This document shows positions 1 to 9,300 of a stretch of 64,000 nt of DNA, piece after piece. The position numbers and the translations under genes were made by a program. The stretch's first letter is position 1; each line of letters starts with the position of its first letter. The DNA is taken from assembly GCA_030844895.1 (NCBI GenBank), contig CM061233.1:87009563-87073562 (forward strand), written 5' to 3'. The notes below the pieces were generated by a model. The model was given only the letters and a program-made list of their open reading frames with translations, was not told where the DNA came from and did no database searches. The stretch comes from Ambrosia x helenae (Eukaryota; Streptophyta; Magnoliopsida; Asterales; Asteraceae).

Positions 1-474
1 TCCGTCAGTAATTGGACCTTTGTATTTCATCCGTAAGAAACACGCTTTTTGCTCTGTCCATGACAACTCCCTGGGATCTTCACTATCTTCAAACTTTATC
101 TGTAACGCTTCCCGAATATCAGCTTCAGTCAAGAACATCTCCATATCCTGAATCTTGCTCTTGATGATCGTTTGATTCTCCCAGTAGTCATACTTCGCAT
201 TTTGGTAGAAATCTTCAATAATGTCTTTGTATATGATCGTCGGTGTGGCTAATGCATGAACTATTCTGCTCCTCTTCAGAAACTCTATGATCCCAGTGAA
301 CTCCGTATTCTTCTCTACATCACCGAGATATGCACAACAGTTATGCGATCTTTCAAACGGCCAACTGCTTGGAACAGACGTTTCTGCCTCTGGCACCGGA
401 TCTGTAACAATAATCTCTGCTGGAGTTTCCACATTTTCTACTGGTGCTTCAACATTCTCAGATTGATCAGCCAT
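1..474 (-). CDS. Accessory (env-position) ORF of the Copia element, partial
   Basis: Open reading frame starting at ATG 474-472 and still open after 158 codons at the window edge. The first 45 residues are acidic and low in complexity. The next part contains IIEFLKRSRIVHALATPTII and later FLTEADIREALQI. This pattern (a predicted helical IIxFL...YALxxxPTIY, then ITEAxVRxxLQL) matches from memory the conserved region following RNase H in many Asteraceae Copia polyprotein predictions. Its function is unknown. I see no signal peptide or membrane segment in the visible part, so calling it an envelope protein is not justified. It has its own upstream TATA-like sequence and possible leader intron. 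An AG lies directly before the ATG (TGTACAG then ATG), which could be a splice acceptor. Confidence 0.7.
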   Translation of the reverse strand, partial: MADQSENVEAPVENVETPAEIIVTDPVPEAETSVPSSWPFERSHNCCAYLGDVEKNTEFTGIIEFLKRSRIVHALATPTIIYKDIIEDFYQNAKYDYWENQTIIKSKIQDMEMFLTEADIREALQIKFEDSEDPRELSWTEQKACFLRMKYKGPITDG

Positions 475-552
475 CTGTACATTAAAATCAAACAAACATG
501 TCAAAATACAAAAACGACAAAAATTACAAAAATTCTGGTCGAAAACATTCTG

Positions 553-720
553 CACATTCGCCCGTTTTAGAATGGTCGAATGTGAGATAATTTGGTCGAA
601 TGTGAAAATAATGGTCGAATGTGAACATGATCTAAGTAAAAAATCACTTTCGTCCAGATTATTCCACCTTCGTCCAAACCAATTCCACCTTCGCCCGTTT
701 ATTTCAACCGAAGGTGAAAT
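553..720. repeat. Cluster of about 8 CACNTTCGNCC motifs before the accessory ORF
   Basis: Copies in either orientation: CACATTCGCCC at 553, GGTCGAATGTG at about 574, 594 and 612, CACTTTCGTCC near 647, CACCTTCGTCC near 665, CACCTTCGCCC near 689, and a degenerate GAAGGTG near 711. Opposite-facing neighbours can pair as short hairpins. The cluster ends about 80 bp before the accessory ATG. Confidence 0.85.
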
Positions 721-1203
721 AGATTTCCCCCAAAATTTAAAATTTTGCCAATTCAGTTTTTAACATGTAATTTTAATCCTAATATGACCTAACATGACCG
801 ATTAACACTTGTTCAAAACCAATTGTCAAAATTATTCAGTTTTCATGAGTTTTAAAGTAGAATTAGGTTTTAACTGGTTCAATCGATCAAACGAACATCT
901 AATCATTGTTATAAACCTAATTCCTTTTGTATTCTCCCCCTAAAACTTATGAAAAGTGATCGGAAACAAAAACCAGTAATTAACAAACATCTTAAACCCC
1001 TAAAATTGAAACCCTAGGTCCGGTTTAAAATCACGACGATTCTGATCTGTAATGATGTCCATTACCTGTGAAATTTATCTCAAAATGATCAGGAATAAGC
1101 AGGGAACAAATCAGTGTATCAAAAGAAAAACGAGCAACAAGGTCTGGTTATCAAAGAAATTTGAAAAAAATTTTGTGAATGAGAGGTTCGAACCTGGATT
1201 GAC

Positions 1204-1214
1204 TTATATATAAT
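1204..1214 (-). promoter_or_regulatory. TATA-like sequence upstream of the accessory ORF
   Basis: On the minus strand the sequence reads TTATATATAAG directly downstream of the 1220-1450 motif cluster. The LTR promoter has the same order: motif cluster, then TATA (11339-11352). About 640 bp of leader would separate the start from the ATG at 474. Possible splice signals are CACAG/GTAATG near 1068 and the AG before the ATG. Promoter activity is inferred from sequence only. Confidence 0.4.
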
Positions 1215-1219
1215 AGCCA

Positions 1220-1450
1220 CCTTCGCCCGTTGGTGGTGGTCGAATGTGGGTGAAGTCCACATTCGCCCCAAATAAATGGCACGAATGTAAAACAAGTCCA
1301 CCTTCGCCCCTAATTAAAGACCCGAAGGTGAAAAATGTACCCGAAAGTGGAATTGACACCCGGAAGTGAAATATTCCACATTCGTCCAAAACCATTATGG
1401 TCGAAGGTGATGATTTTTCCACATTCGACCCAATTAAGGGGCGAATGTGA
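1220..1450. repeat. Cluster of about 12 CACNTTCGNCC motifs
   Basis: Alternating forward and reverse copies, for example CACCTTCGCCC at 1222, GGTCGAATGTG at 1236, CACATTCGCCC at 1258, CACATTCGTCC at 1377, GGTCGAAGGTG at about 1399, CACATTCGACC at 1421 and GGGCGAATGTG at 1439. Several pairs form perfect 9-11 bp inverted repeats with loops of 8-20 bases. Confidence 0.85.
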
Positions 1451-2743
1451 AATGGAAAAATCTGAAAATTTCGCCAAAACACGAATTCGAATCCCGTTCA
1501 ACATTTTTCAATCTGTTAAACTTCCAAAACTCAAATTTTCACATGTTTGAATGATACAAAGTCCAGATGGTGTTATCAAATCTCAGAAATTAACCATCAA
1601 GCATCCCCGGTTATCAAAAATAAAGCAGAAATGCAAATCTTTTGGATTTTCTGAAATTTTATCAAAACACACCTAAAATCTTTTTGGATTTTGTATCTTT
1701 TTGACGATAAAAGTAAAATGCGACAAAGTAAAATGCATTAAAGTAAATGAAAGCAGTAAACATTTTGTGATTTCCGGTAAGAGGATCATATCAGTTTTCT
1801 GAGAAATCTGAACACAGCGTTGATCTGTTTCAATATTATCATTAGAAACAATATGTGATACGGCAATTGCTGATATTGTTGTCCACATAAACTCACATGC
1901 AGACAGTTACGCAATGCTTTAAAATGATACGAAATAGATGTATTAGACTAACACATTGTGGTTCCCACACACACGACATACTCCCGTATCAAGAAGTAAA
2001 TGCACAAAGACTCATTGTAAAGCGTGATTATGCTTTCGTCGTCTGTAATTGTACAAGATATAATGCATAGAGGTATACAGGTCAGCAAATTAATGCAGCA
2101 AAGTAACATATGCATTATACCAGGTTGAGGACTGATATTAATCATGATTTGCATCAATGATCAATACGATGTAATAGATAATCTTTGATCATCATATAAC
2201 ATGGAAAGTTCCTCAATTCGGTAACTTTAGGATTTGGCATATAGCTCTTTTATAAAGACATCCTGTCTGATCTAGGTCCGTAATGACTTACAGCAGAAGA
2301 TCAGATAGGCTATCCCCAGACAACTAATAACATAACGACCCTAAACCTCCGAGTTTTGTACAAATACCCTATCAAACGAAATTACGGTACTAAGACCATA
2401 TGTCCATGAGGTGTTCAGCCACAAACGCGTAGTTTGTTATGTTTGTATCACTAATGCACGCAATATTTAGTCTACGAAGCCTATCAGCATATCACACGTA
2501 ATCAACATACGTCTGATTATACTATACAATTCTTTAGCCTGTGCCAGATCCCCACTGATGTACTATCATTTCCTCTTTTTATCCAGGAAATCATTTTGGT
2601 TTTTCTAATTTTTTAAAAAAAAATTTTTTTTTTTTAATGTTTTTGGTTTTTCTGATAAAATGACTCCCCCTAAAATAAAGAACATATTTTTGGGTTTTTA
2701 ATTTTTCTGAAAAACAAAAAAAAAATTTGAAAGAAACACTCCA

Positions 2744-2860
2744 CTTGAAAGCATCAACTTCTTTGAGGATTAAACAACCCCCTCGAAAGCATCAACTTCT
2801 TTGAGGATTATGATAGTAAAGAGAAATTCCCAATTAGCAAAGAGAAATTCCCAATTAGCA
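2744..2860. repeat. Two short tandem duplications
   Basis: A 27-bp unit (GAAAGCATCAACTTCTTTGA core) occurs at 2744-2772 and 2782-2810. A 20-bp unit (AGAGAAATTCCCAATTAGCA) occurs at 2820-2839 and 2841-2860. They lie just after the pol stop codon on the minus strand. On that strand the units are not strongly purine-rich, so a polypurine-tract role is uncertain. Confidence 0.8.
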
Positions 2861-2916
2861 AAAAATTTAAAACTAAAAACTAAAAATTAAAAAAAAACGA
2901 TAAACCGAGGAGCCGA

Positions 2917-3602
2917 TTAGTCCTGTTTTTCCTTTATATTGTTTACTTTTAAAAGATATTCAAAGCGGGATCTGTCAAAAGCTTTTGTAAACAAATCTGC
3001 ACGTTGGTAGTCAGTATGGATTTTGACCATATCTATCAATTCCTTAGCGTAACAATCACGGATAAAATGATATTTAATCTGGATATGTTTCGCTTTAGAA
3101 TGATTTTCAGTATTTTTAGTTAATGCAATTGCGGCTTCGTTGTCACAGTGTATAGGGGTTTTAAGAAACTGCAAACCGTAATCGACCATCTGTTGTTGGA
3201 TCCAGAGCACTTGCGAACAGCAACTCGAGGCTGAAATGTACTCTGCTTCACATGTAGACAGTGCGACGGAAGTCTGTTTCTTGCATTGCCAGGTAATTAA
3301 CCTGCTCCCTAAAAACTGACAACCGGCTGTTGTTGATTTGCTGTCTTTGTCACAGCCGCCCCAATCTGCATCACTAAAAGCAATAAAATCAAAATCATCA
3401 TCATTAGGGTACCAAAGTCCTTTTGATGGACAACCCTTCAGATATCGAAGGATACGCTTGACCGCCGTCAGATGACTTTGTTTCGGCTTCGATTGATAGC
3501 GAGCACAGAGACACGTTGCATACATAATATCTGGTCGAGACGCTGTCAAATACATCAGAGAACCGATGATTGCTCTGTATGTAAATGGATCTGTCAGCTC
3601 CC
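2917..3602 (-). pseudogene. Copia pol, C-terminal part: end of reverse transcriptase and RNase H
   Basis: This frame carries the RNase H core: SDADWGGC, then LSTCEAEYIS, then a C-terminal RADLFTKAF block, the usual Copia tail. It is separated from the upstream pol ORF by a TAG stop at 3759-3761 and a one-base deletion in a G run at about 3597-3604. The 150 bases between these breaks still encode the expected end of the reverse transcriptase region in the first frame. The methionine at 3555 is internal to the domain and not a real start. Confidence 0.85.
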
Positions 3603-3758
3603 CTTAGCGTCCACTCCAATCCCGTGATTGGGTTGAATCGGGGTATCCATCGGCTTAGAGTCCTCCATCTGGAATCGGCTCAAGATGTCGGATACATATT
3701 TCGTCTGGTGAATGAAGATCCCGTCGGGTCTTTGGTCCACCTGTAAGCCGAGGAAAAA

Positions 3759-6368
3759 CTACATCTCCCCCATAGCGCTCATTTCGAACTTTTCCTGCAT
3801 GACAGTTTCGAATTCCCTGCATAAAAGTTCGTTAGTTGAACCAAATATAATATCATCAACGTAAATCTGTACTAGAAGCAAATCATGTCCCGTCTTCTTC
3901 GTAAAGAGGGTGCAATCGACGAGGCCGCGCTTGAATCCTTTGGAGATGAGGTATGTACTTAGCTCCTCGTACCACTGTCTTGGAGCCTGGTGCAAACCAT
4001 ATAAAGCTTTGTTCAGCACGTAGACCTTGTCCCGGTGGATTGGGTCCTCAAAGCCTGGTGGCTGCCCGACATAAACCTCCTCCTTGACTTTCCCGTACAA
4101 AAATGCGCTCTTGACGTCCATTTGATAGACTTTGAATTTCTTGTATGAAGCAAACGCAAGGAACATCCGAATAGCTTCAATTCGTGCTACTGGTGCATAG
4201 ATTTCGTTGTAATCAATTCCTTCGATTTGATGGAAACCCTGCACAACCAATCTGGCTTTGTTGCGAACAATAACTCCACGATCATCCTTTTTGCACTTAA
4301 ACACCCACTTAGTGCCTATTTTCTTCCTTCCCGGCGGCAAATCTGTGAGCGTCCAGACTCCCAATTTCTGGAATTGCAATAACTCCTCCTGCATTGCCTC
4401 AACCCAGGCATCTTCATTCAAAGCGTCTTTGTATGTCCTTGGCTCTACCTGCGACACATAACATGCAAACGACCAATCATTTTGACTACCAGATTTCTGA
4501 ATTTTGGCATACAATGCTAAAGCACCAAAACTCTCTGGCGAGTTAACGCTTTTTAGCTGCCCTCTGGTCATAACACCACTTCCAGGATCACCGATAACTT
4601 GCTCTAGCGGGTGAATACGATGAATCCGAGATTCCGGATTAACAGGTACAATCACTCCCGTCTGAGCAGTCAAGTTTTCTACAGCATCCTGATTATGACC
4701 CGTGTTTGATGATGAAGCAACATCTGGATTTGGAGTTGGGTTCACAGGTTGCACTTCTAATTCTTCTGCATGTTCAAGAACGGCTTCTTCAAATTGTTCA
4801 TCTTCAGATTCTGAAGTGTCTAGTGAAGTTGAAGCCTCTTGAAACATCTCTTCCTCTTGTATAGGAGCACTAGTATCATTAGAAGCTGGTGGGGGGTTTA
4901 CGGTGATTGGACGCATCAACGGTGAAGTCGCCGCGTTTTCACACTCGTAAAGTAATCTGATAACAGCTTCTTCAACTAAGCTATCTAGGTTGAATGATTC
5001 AAAGAAATCTTTGTAATCAAACATCCAATCAGGGCCCGTGCCTTGCAAATTTTGAGTGTATCGTTGAACTTCCACGTTAGCCCAATCCTCCACTTGACGA
5101 GTTCGCTTGTTGAATACCCGTTTAAGCGGGGTTGCATATCCAACAAAATATCCCTCCTCAGCTTTAGGACTAAACTTCTCACCTGGATTCAACATCGTGC
5201 ATGGCGCCCCGAAAGGTTCTAGATACTCTAAGTTGGGCTTTCGTCGGTGTAACAGTTCATAAGATGTTTTTCCAAACTTCTTCACTGTTATAACCCGATT
5301 TAATGTATAATTTGCTGCATAAATCGCCTCATTCCAGAACATTACTGGAAGATTTGAATCAGCAAGCATTGTTCTAGCCGCCTCAATTAGAGTCCTATTC
5401 TTTCTTTCAGCAACACCGTTCTGTTGCGGGGTATACGGAGCCGAATATTCATGATGTATCCCTTTGCTTTCACAAAGTTCATCCATCTTGGCGTTTTTGA
5501 ACTCCGTCCCGTTGTCACTCCTGATTCTTTTTATCTTCAAATTGTAGATATTCTCCAATCGAGTGAACAGAACTTGTAGGTTGGTAAAGGTGTCGCTTTT
5601 GTTCTTCAAACACATCACCCATGAAAATTTTGAATAGTCATCAGTGACAACTAAACAATAAAGCTCTCCAAGATGACTTTTGCGCTTGACCGGTCCGAAT
5701 AGGTCCATGTGCAATCGCTCAAGCGGCATCTCAACAGAGTTAACTTTCTTCACTTTATGGGACTGTTTGTGTTGCTTGCCTTTCATACAACTTACACACT
5801 TGTCGTTCAGATGGAAATGTTTCACGTTTACTCCATCGACAAGTCCATTTCTCACCAGTTGATTCATTTTCCTCAGATGAATGTGCCCCATTCTGCGGTG
5901 CCACATTATCGATTCTTTTTCTGTCGCCTTGGATAGAAAGCATGTTATTTGCCCCTGTGATGTCATCGCCTTGGACATGTCAAGAATATAAAGATTGTTG
6001 ACTCGAGGTGCCATCAACATTACCCATTCCTTTGGAATTTTGAAGCCCGGTTTGAGAATATAACAGGATTTGTCATCAAAATGCACAGAAAATTGTTTAT
6101 CGCATATTTGACTGACGCTCAACAGATTATAGTCTATTTGCTTGACATAAGAAATCCGCTCGAAAGTCACAATCCCATTACTCACACTTCCTTCCATTGT
6201 AATATATCCTCCTTTATTACCCGCGAAAGCGACATACCCTCCATTAATGTTTTTCACATCAAACAGCAATGCGAGATCCCCCGTCATGTGGCCTGAAACT
6301 CCACTATCAACAATCCATAGACTGCTAATAGGGCCAACTGAAGCTCCCTGCACACAAAAAGTAAACAT
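3759..6368 (-). CDS. Copia pol: protease, integrase and reverse transcriptase
   Basis: 869 residues from the ATG at 6368. The protease active site is DSG at residues 21-23. The integrase zinc finger (WHRRMGH then CVSCMKGK) lies at about residues 155-200. The integrase core has D in HMDLFGPV, D in IRSDNGTEF and E in NGVAERKNRTL. Reverse transcriptase covers about residues 680-869, with the catalytic YVDD in QIYVDDIIFG. The ORF stops at TAG 3759-3761, before the end of reverse transcriptase, so RNase H is cut off. It lies in the same frame as gag: the gag TGA (6387-6389), five codons, a TAA (6369-6371), then this ATG. A normal element would make a single Gag-Pol, so the ATG may not be the natural start. 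Confidence 0.93.
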   Translation of the reverse strand: MFTFCVQGASVGPISSLWIVDSGVSGHMTGDLALLFDVKNINGGYVAFAGNKGGYITMEGSVSNGIVTFERISYVKQIDYNLLSVSQICDKQFSVHFDDKSCYILKPGFKIPKEWVMLMAPRVNNLYILDMSKAMTSQGQITCFLSKATEKESIMWHRRMGHIHLRKMNQLVRNGLVDGVNVKHFHLNDKCVSCMKGKQHKQSHKVKKVNSVEMPLERLHMDLFGPVKRKSHLGELYCLVVTDDYSKFSWVMCLKNKSDTFTNLQVLFTRLENIYNLKIKRIRSDNGTEFKNAKMDELCESKGIHHEYSAPYTPQQNGVAERKNRTLIEAARTMLADSNLPVMFWNEAIYAANYTLNRVITVKKFGKTSYELLHRRKPNLEYLEPFGAPCTMLNPGEKFSPKAEEGYFVGYATPLKRVFNKRTRQVEDWANVEVQRYTQNLQGTGPDWMFDYKDFFESFNLDSLVEEAVIRLLYECENAATSPLMRPITVNPPPASNDTSAPIQEEEMFQEASTSLDTSESEDEQFEEAVLEHAEELEVQPVNPTPNPDVASSSNTGHNQDAVENLTAQTGVIVPVNPESRIHRIHPLEQVIGDPGSGVMTRGQLKSVNSPESFGALALYAKIQKSGSQNDWSFACYVSQVEPRTYKDALNEDAWVEAMQEELLQFQKLGVWTLTDLPPGRKKIGTKWVFKCKKDDRGVIVRNKARLVVQGFHQIEGIDYNEIYAPVARIEAIRMFLAFASYKKFKVYQMDVKSAFLYGKVKEEVYVGQPPGFEDPIHRDKVYVLNKALYGLHQAPRQWYEELSTYLISKGFKRGLVDCTLFTKKTGHDLLLVQIYVDDIIFGSTNELLCREFETVMQEKFEMSAMGEM

Positions 6369-6386
6369 TTAGTTCTTTCGGGGGAC

Positions 6387-9300
6387 TCAAGCCTGAGTCT
6401 TGGGCCTTTGAACATTGGTTTTCAAAGAAACATCCTCATTAACTTTTTCAACAACTTTCTGTTTTGGATCAATCTTTTTCTGATTGTTCAAAACACTTTC
6501 ATTTTTCTCACTTACCTTCGAAGTAGAAGCTCCTGGAGTACCATTAGGTGTCCAAGATTGTTCAGACCTTTTAAGAATACGAATTTGAGATTTTGGTTTC
6601 TCAATTGGTTTCTGAACATTGTTAACAAAAGTAACTTTCTTGGCAACCTTATCTGAGTTAACAGACTTAGGTCCAACATTTGATTTGACAATTGGTTTTT
6701 GTGGAACCTTTTGCCTATCAACTGTTGTGTTCACCACAGGCTTTCTCCAAGATTGTTCCATAGCAATCCGATTTCTTTGATCATATTGGATTGGACGATT
6801 GTTCCTCATTTGAAAATTGTTTTGATTATAAAACTGTTGTTGTTGAGGAACAACCCGTCTATGTGGTGGAACATAATGATCAATCGGCTTTCTCATGGAA
6901 TTTCTAACTTCAACCTCATGTCTTTTATGCCTTACATATGGACACTGAGCAAGTAAATGCCCGCGTTCTCCACATTTAAAGCATTTTCTATATTCTTCAA
7001 AAACATAATGAGCATTTGGTGAAGCAAATGATCTAACAGGATATTGATCATTATACTGTTGATTCCTCAAACTCTCAGGAAGTGGTCCTTTCGAGTAAGT
7101 GGGCTCATGAAAACCATTTGCTTTGACATTTGGTCGAATGAACTCGGTGACATGGACCTTTGGTTCTTGAGGAACATCCGAAAACAATTTCTTTAAAATT
7201 TCTGGTGGAATTTCGTTTGTTCTCTCATGTTTTGGAAACCAAATAGTGCTTTCTTGCCAGATTTTATCAAGTTTAGAATAGTTAACGTTTTTGATTGGAA
7301 ATTCCTCATCAGAAATGATCTTATCGGATCCTTCCATCCGATAAAACACCTTGACAGGTTTGTCACTTGGTTCATTCAACTCATTCTTTTTAACAACATT
7401 CTTAACACCATTATCTTTCTTAACATCATTCTTTTCAGACTTTTTATCACGATTAGCATTTGCCATCGGATGAACATGATCAGATGGTGACACTGGTTCA
7501 GTAGTAATGATGTGATTTTCTTTTGGAATCTCACATACATTAACAGTTTGATCACTACCAGTATCATCATTCTCTGAGTCTGAATTCACACTTTCAGCAT
7601 AAACACCCTCATCATTCAAGCCTAAAATCGGTCTCACATCGGAATAAGGATCACCAATACTCGAGGTATTAGATTCCATTTCCGATGATGAGTCTGATTT
7701 TACCGAACTCTCCGGTATAACTTGGTGATAGTTATGATTTTCAAAAAGAACCGGAGATGGTACAGACTTGTAATTGGTGGTGTTATCATCAATGATATGG
7801 TCTACCACATAAGCAACATTCTTATAACTTTCCAACTTTTTGTTAACCTTTTCAGCAAAGCATTTTATGGCTGCCATTTCCAACTTAGTGTTTTCAATTT
7901 CATTGATATAGTTGTTTATTGCCAATTGTTTCAATGACAAAGTGTTTTTCAAGTCAGAAATGTCCTTTTTATAGCCATCTAATACTTTGTTAAAAGCATT
8001 CAACTCTTTGCGAGTAGATTGACTGTTCATGATAGCACTATCACGTGAAATTCGGAGTTGTTTATTCTCCTCAGTCAATCTATCACATGTTCCACAATAT
8101 TTATCACTCATAACATCAGTGCTAGATTCAGAACTTACAGGTTTTGGCGGTTCAGTCATGGCCATCAACGCGAAATGAGCTTCCTTTCCAGTGAAAAACT
8201 TGGAGTAGTCAATCTTGGTGAAAGCATCATCAGCAATGCACGACTTCCTCGTCATCAAAAAGTCAGCTTCTGCCAGCAGCTGATCAATATCATCATCTAA
8301 AGAATCAACACTTGCCTCTGTGTCTGATTCGCTCTTAGAATCTGAATAAACTGATCTACATTCTTCAGGAACATCAGTAACAGAATCAATCACCATTCCA
8401 GAACTCGTTTCCTCAGCCTTAACCTCAACAGGTTCATTTTCCACTTCCATCTCAGTCTCAGAATCATCACTTTCACACACCTCAGTTTCTTTCTTCTCAT
8501 CAACCGCCACCGACTCTTCCATATCAACCTGATAAGCAACACATGCCACATTCCCACCAGTAGTCACTTCCTCAACTCCTATTTGCATACCTGACCAGTC
8601 AAACCTTTCATCCTGTTGAGTCACCAAAGCTTGATTCTGACTCGCATTCTGTTGAGTCTCATTAGGTGTAGTGATAGGTACAACTGTTCGGTTTGTGTTG
8701 TTAGGAGATTGGTTTTGAATCTGGTTTTGAGTGTTTGGTTGTCTGTTTTGGTTGTTAAAGTTTCGGTTTTGGTAGTTGTTGTTATTTTGGTAAGAAACTT
8801 GGTTTTGTTGTTGACGGTTCTGGTAATTTGCATTGAAAGGGTTTCGATTACCTTGTTTAGGTGGCTGGGTGCATTCCCTTTTAAAGTGTCCTTTTTCTCC
8901 ACAATTAAAACACGTAACCTTCTCCTTGTTGAATCCGTAGGTTGTGTTGGGAGAAGTTGCCAAATCGGTCCTACCTGTTTTCTCAATGAACTCTGTTGCT
9001 CTTCTCATAATACTCGCAAAAGCCCATTGAATGTCAATGAGTTCCATCTCTTCCTTGTCTATCTGTGCATAGTCTTCGTTGGTTAAGTTGTTGTTCCCAA
9101 TCTGACTAGCAACTAACCCATTGTAGGATGAAACCATTGCTGAGACTAATGCAATGTGTTGCTGAGCAACCTCCACAGTCACATTTCCCAAGTTAGATGT
9201 ATCCAAAACCACCGGTTGTTGATTAGGTTGATGGTTTATTGGTTGTTGTGTTTGGTTAGCGGTGTAAAAACCTGCTTGTTGCATTGGGGAGAGTGGTGAA

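Larger units (their letters stand above)
475..2916 (-). other. Noncoding 3' region of the Copia element between pol and accessory ORF
   Basis: No credible ORF on either strand. It holds two clusters of the CACNTTCGNCC motif (553-720 and 1220-1450), a TATA-like sequence at 1204-1214, and two purine-rich tracts on the minus strand reading TTTTAGGGGGAG (about 939-952 and 2668-2681). It also holds a strongly AT-rich stretch (2600-2740) and short tandem repeats at 2744-2860. Several polypurine tracts between pol and the 3' LTR are a known Sirevirus trait; assigning these two is inference. Confidence 0.6.

Noticed and set aside
1..474. Envelope glycoprotein of an endogenous retrovirus
   Set aside because: Only the position suggests it; the visible 158 codons show no signal peptide, membrane segment or glycoprotein feature.
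256..763. Plus-strand frames of 104 and 63 codons at the left end
   Set aside because: They are antisense to the accessory ORF or translate the CACNTTCGNCC motif cluster; no family likeness.
1180..1200. B-box-like GGTTCGAACCTGG as a third tRNA-like unit
   Set aside because: It is a short palindrome without an A box at the right distance.
8616..9086. 156-codon hydrophobic frame on the plus strand
   Set aside because: It is antisense to the Asn/Gln-rich part of the Copia gag; its Val/Leu richness follows from that composition.
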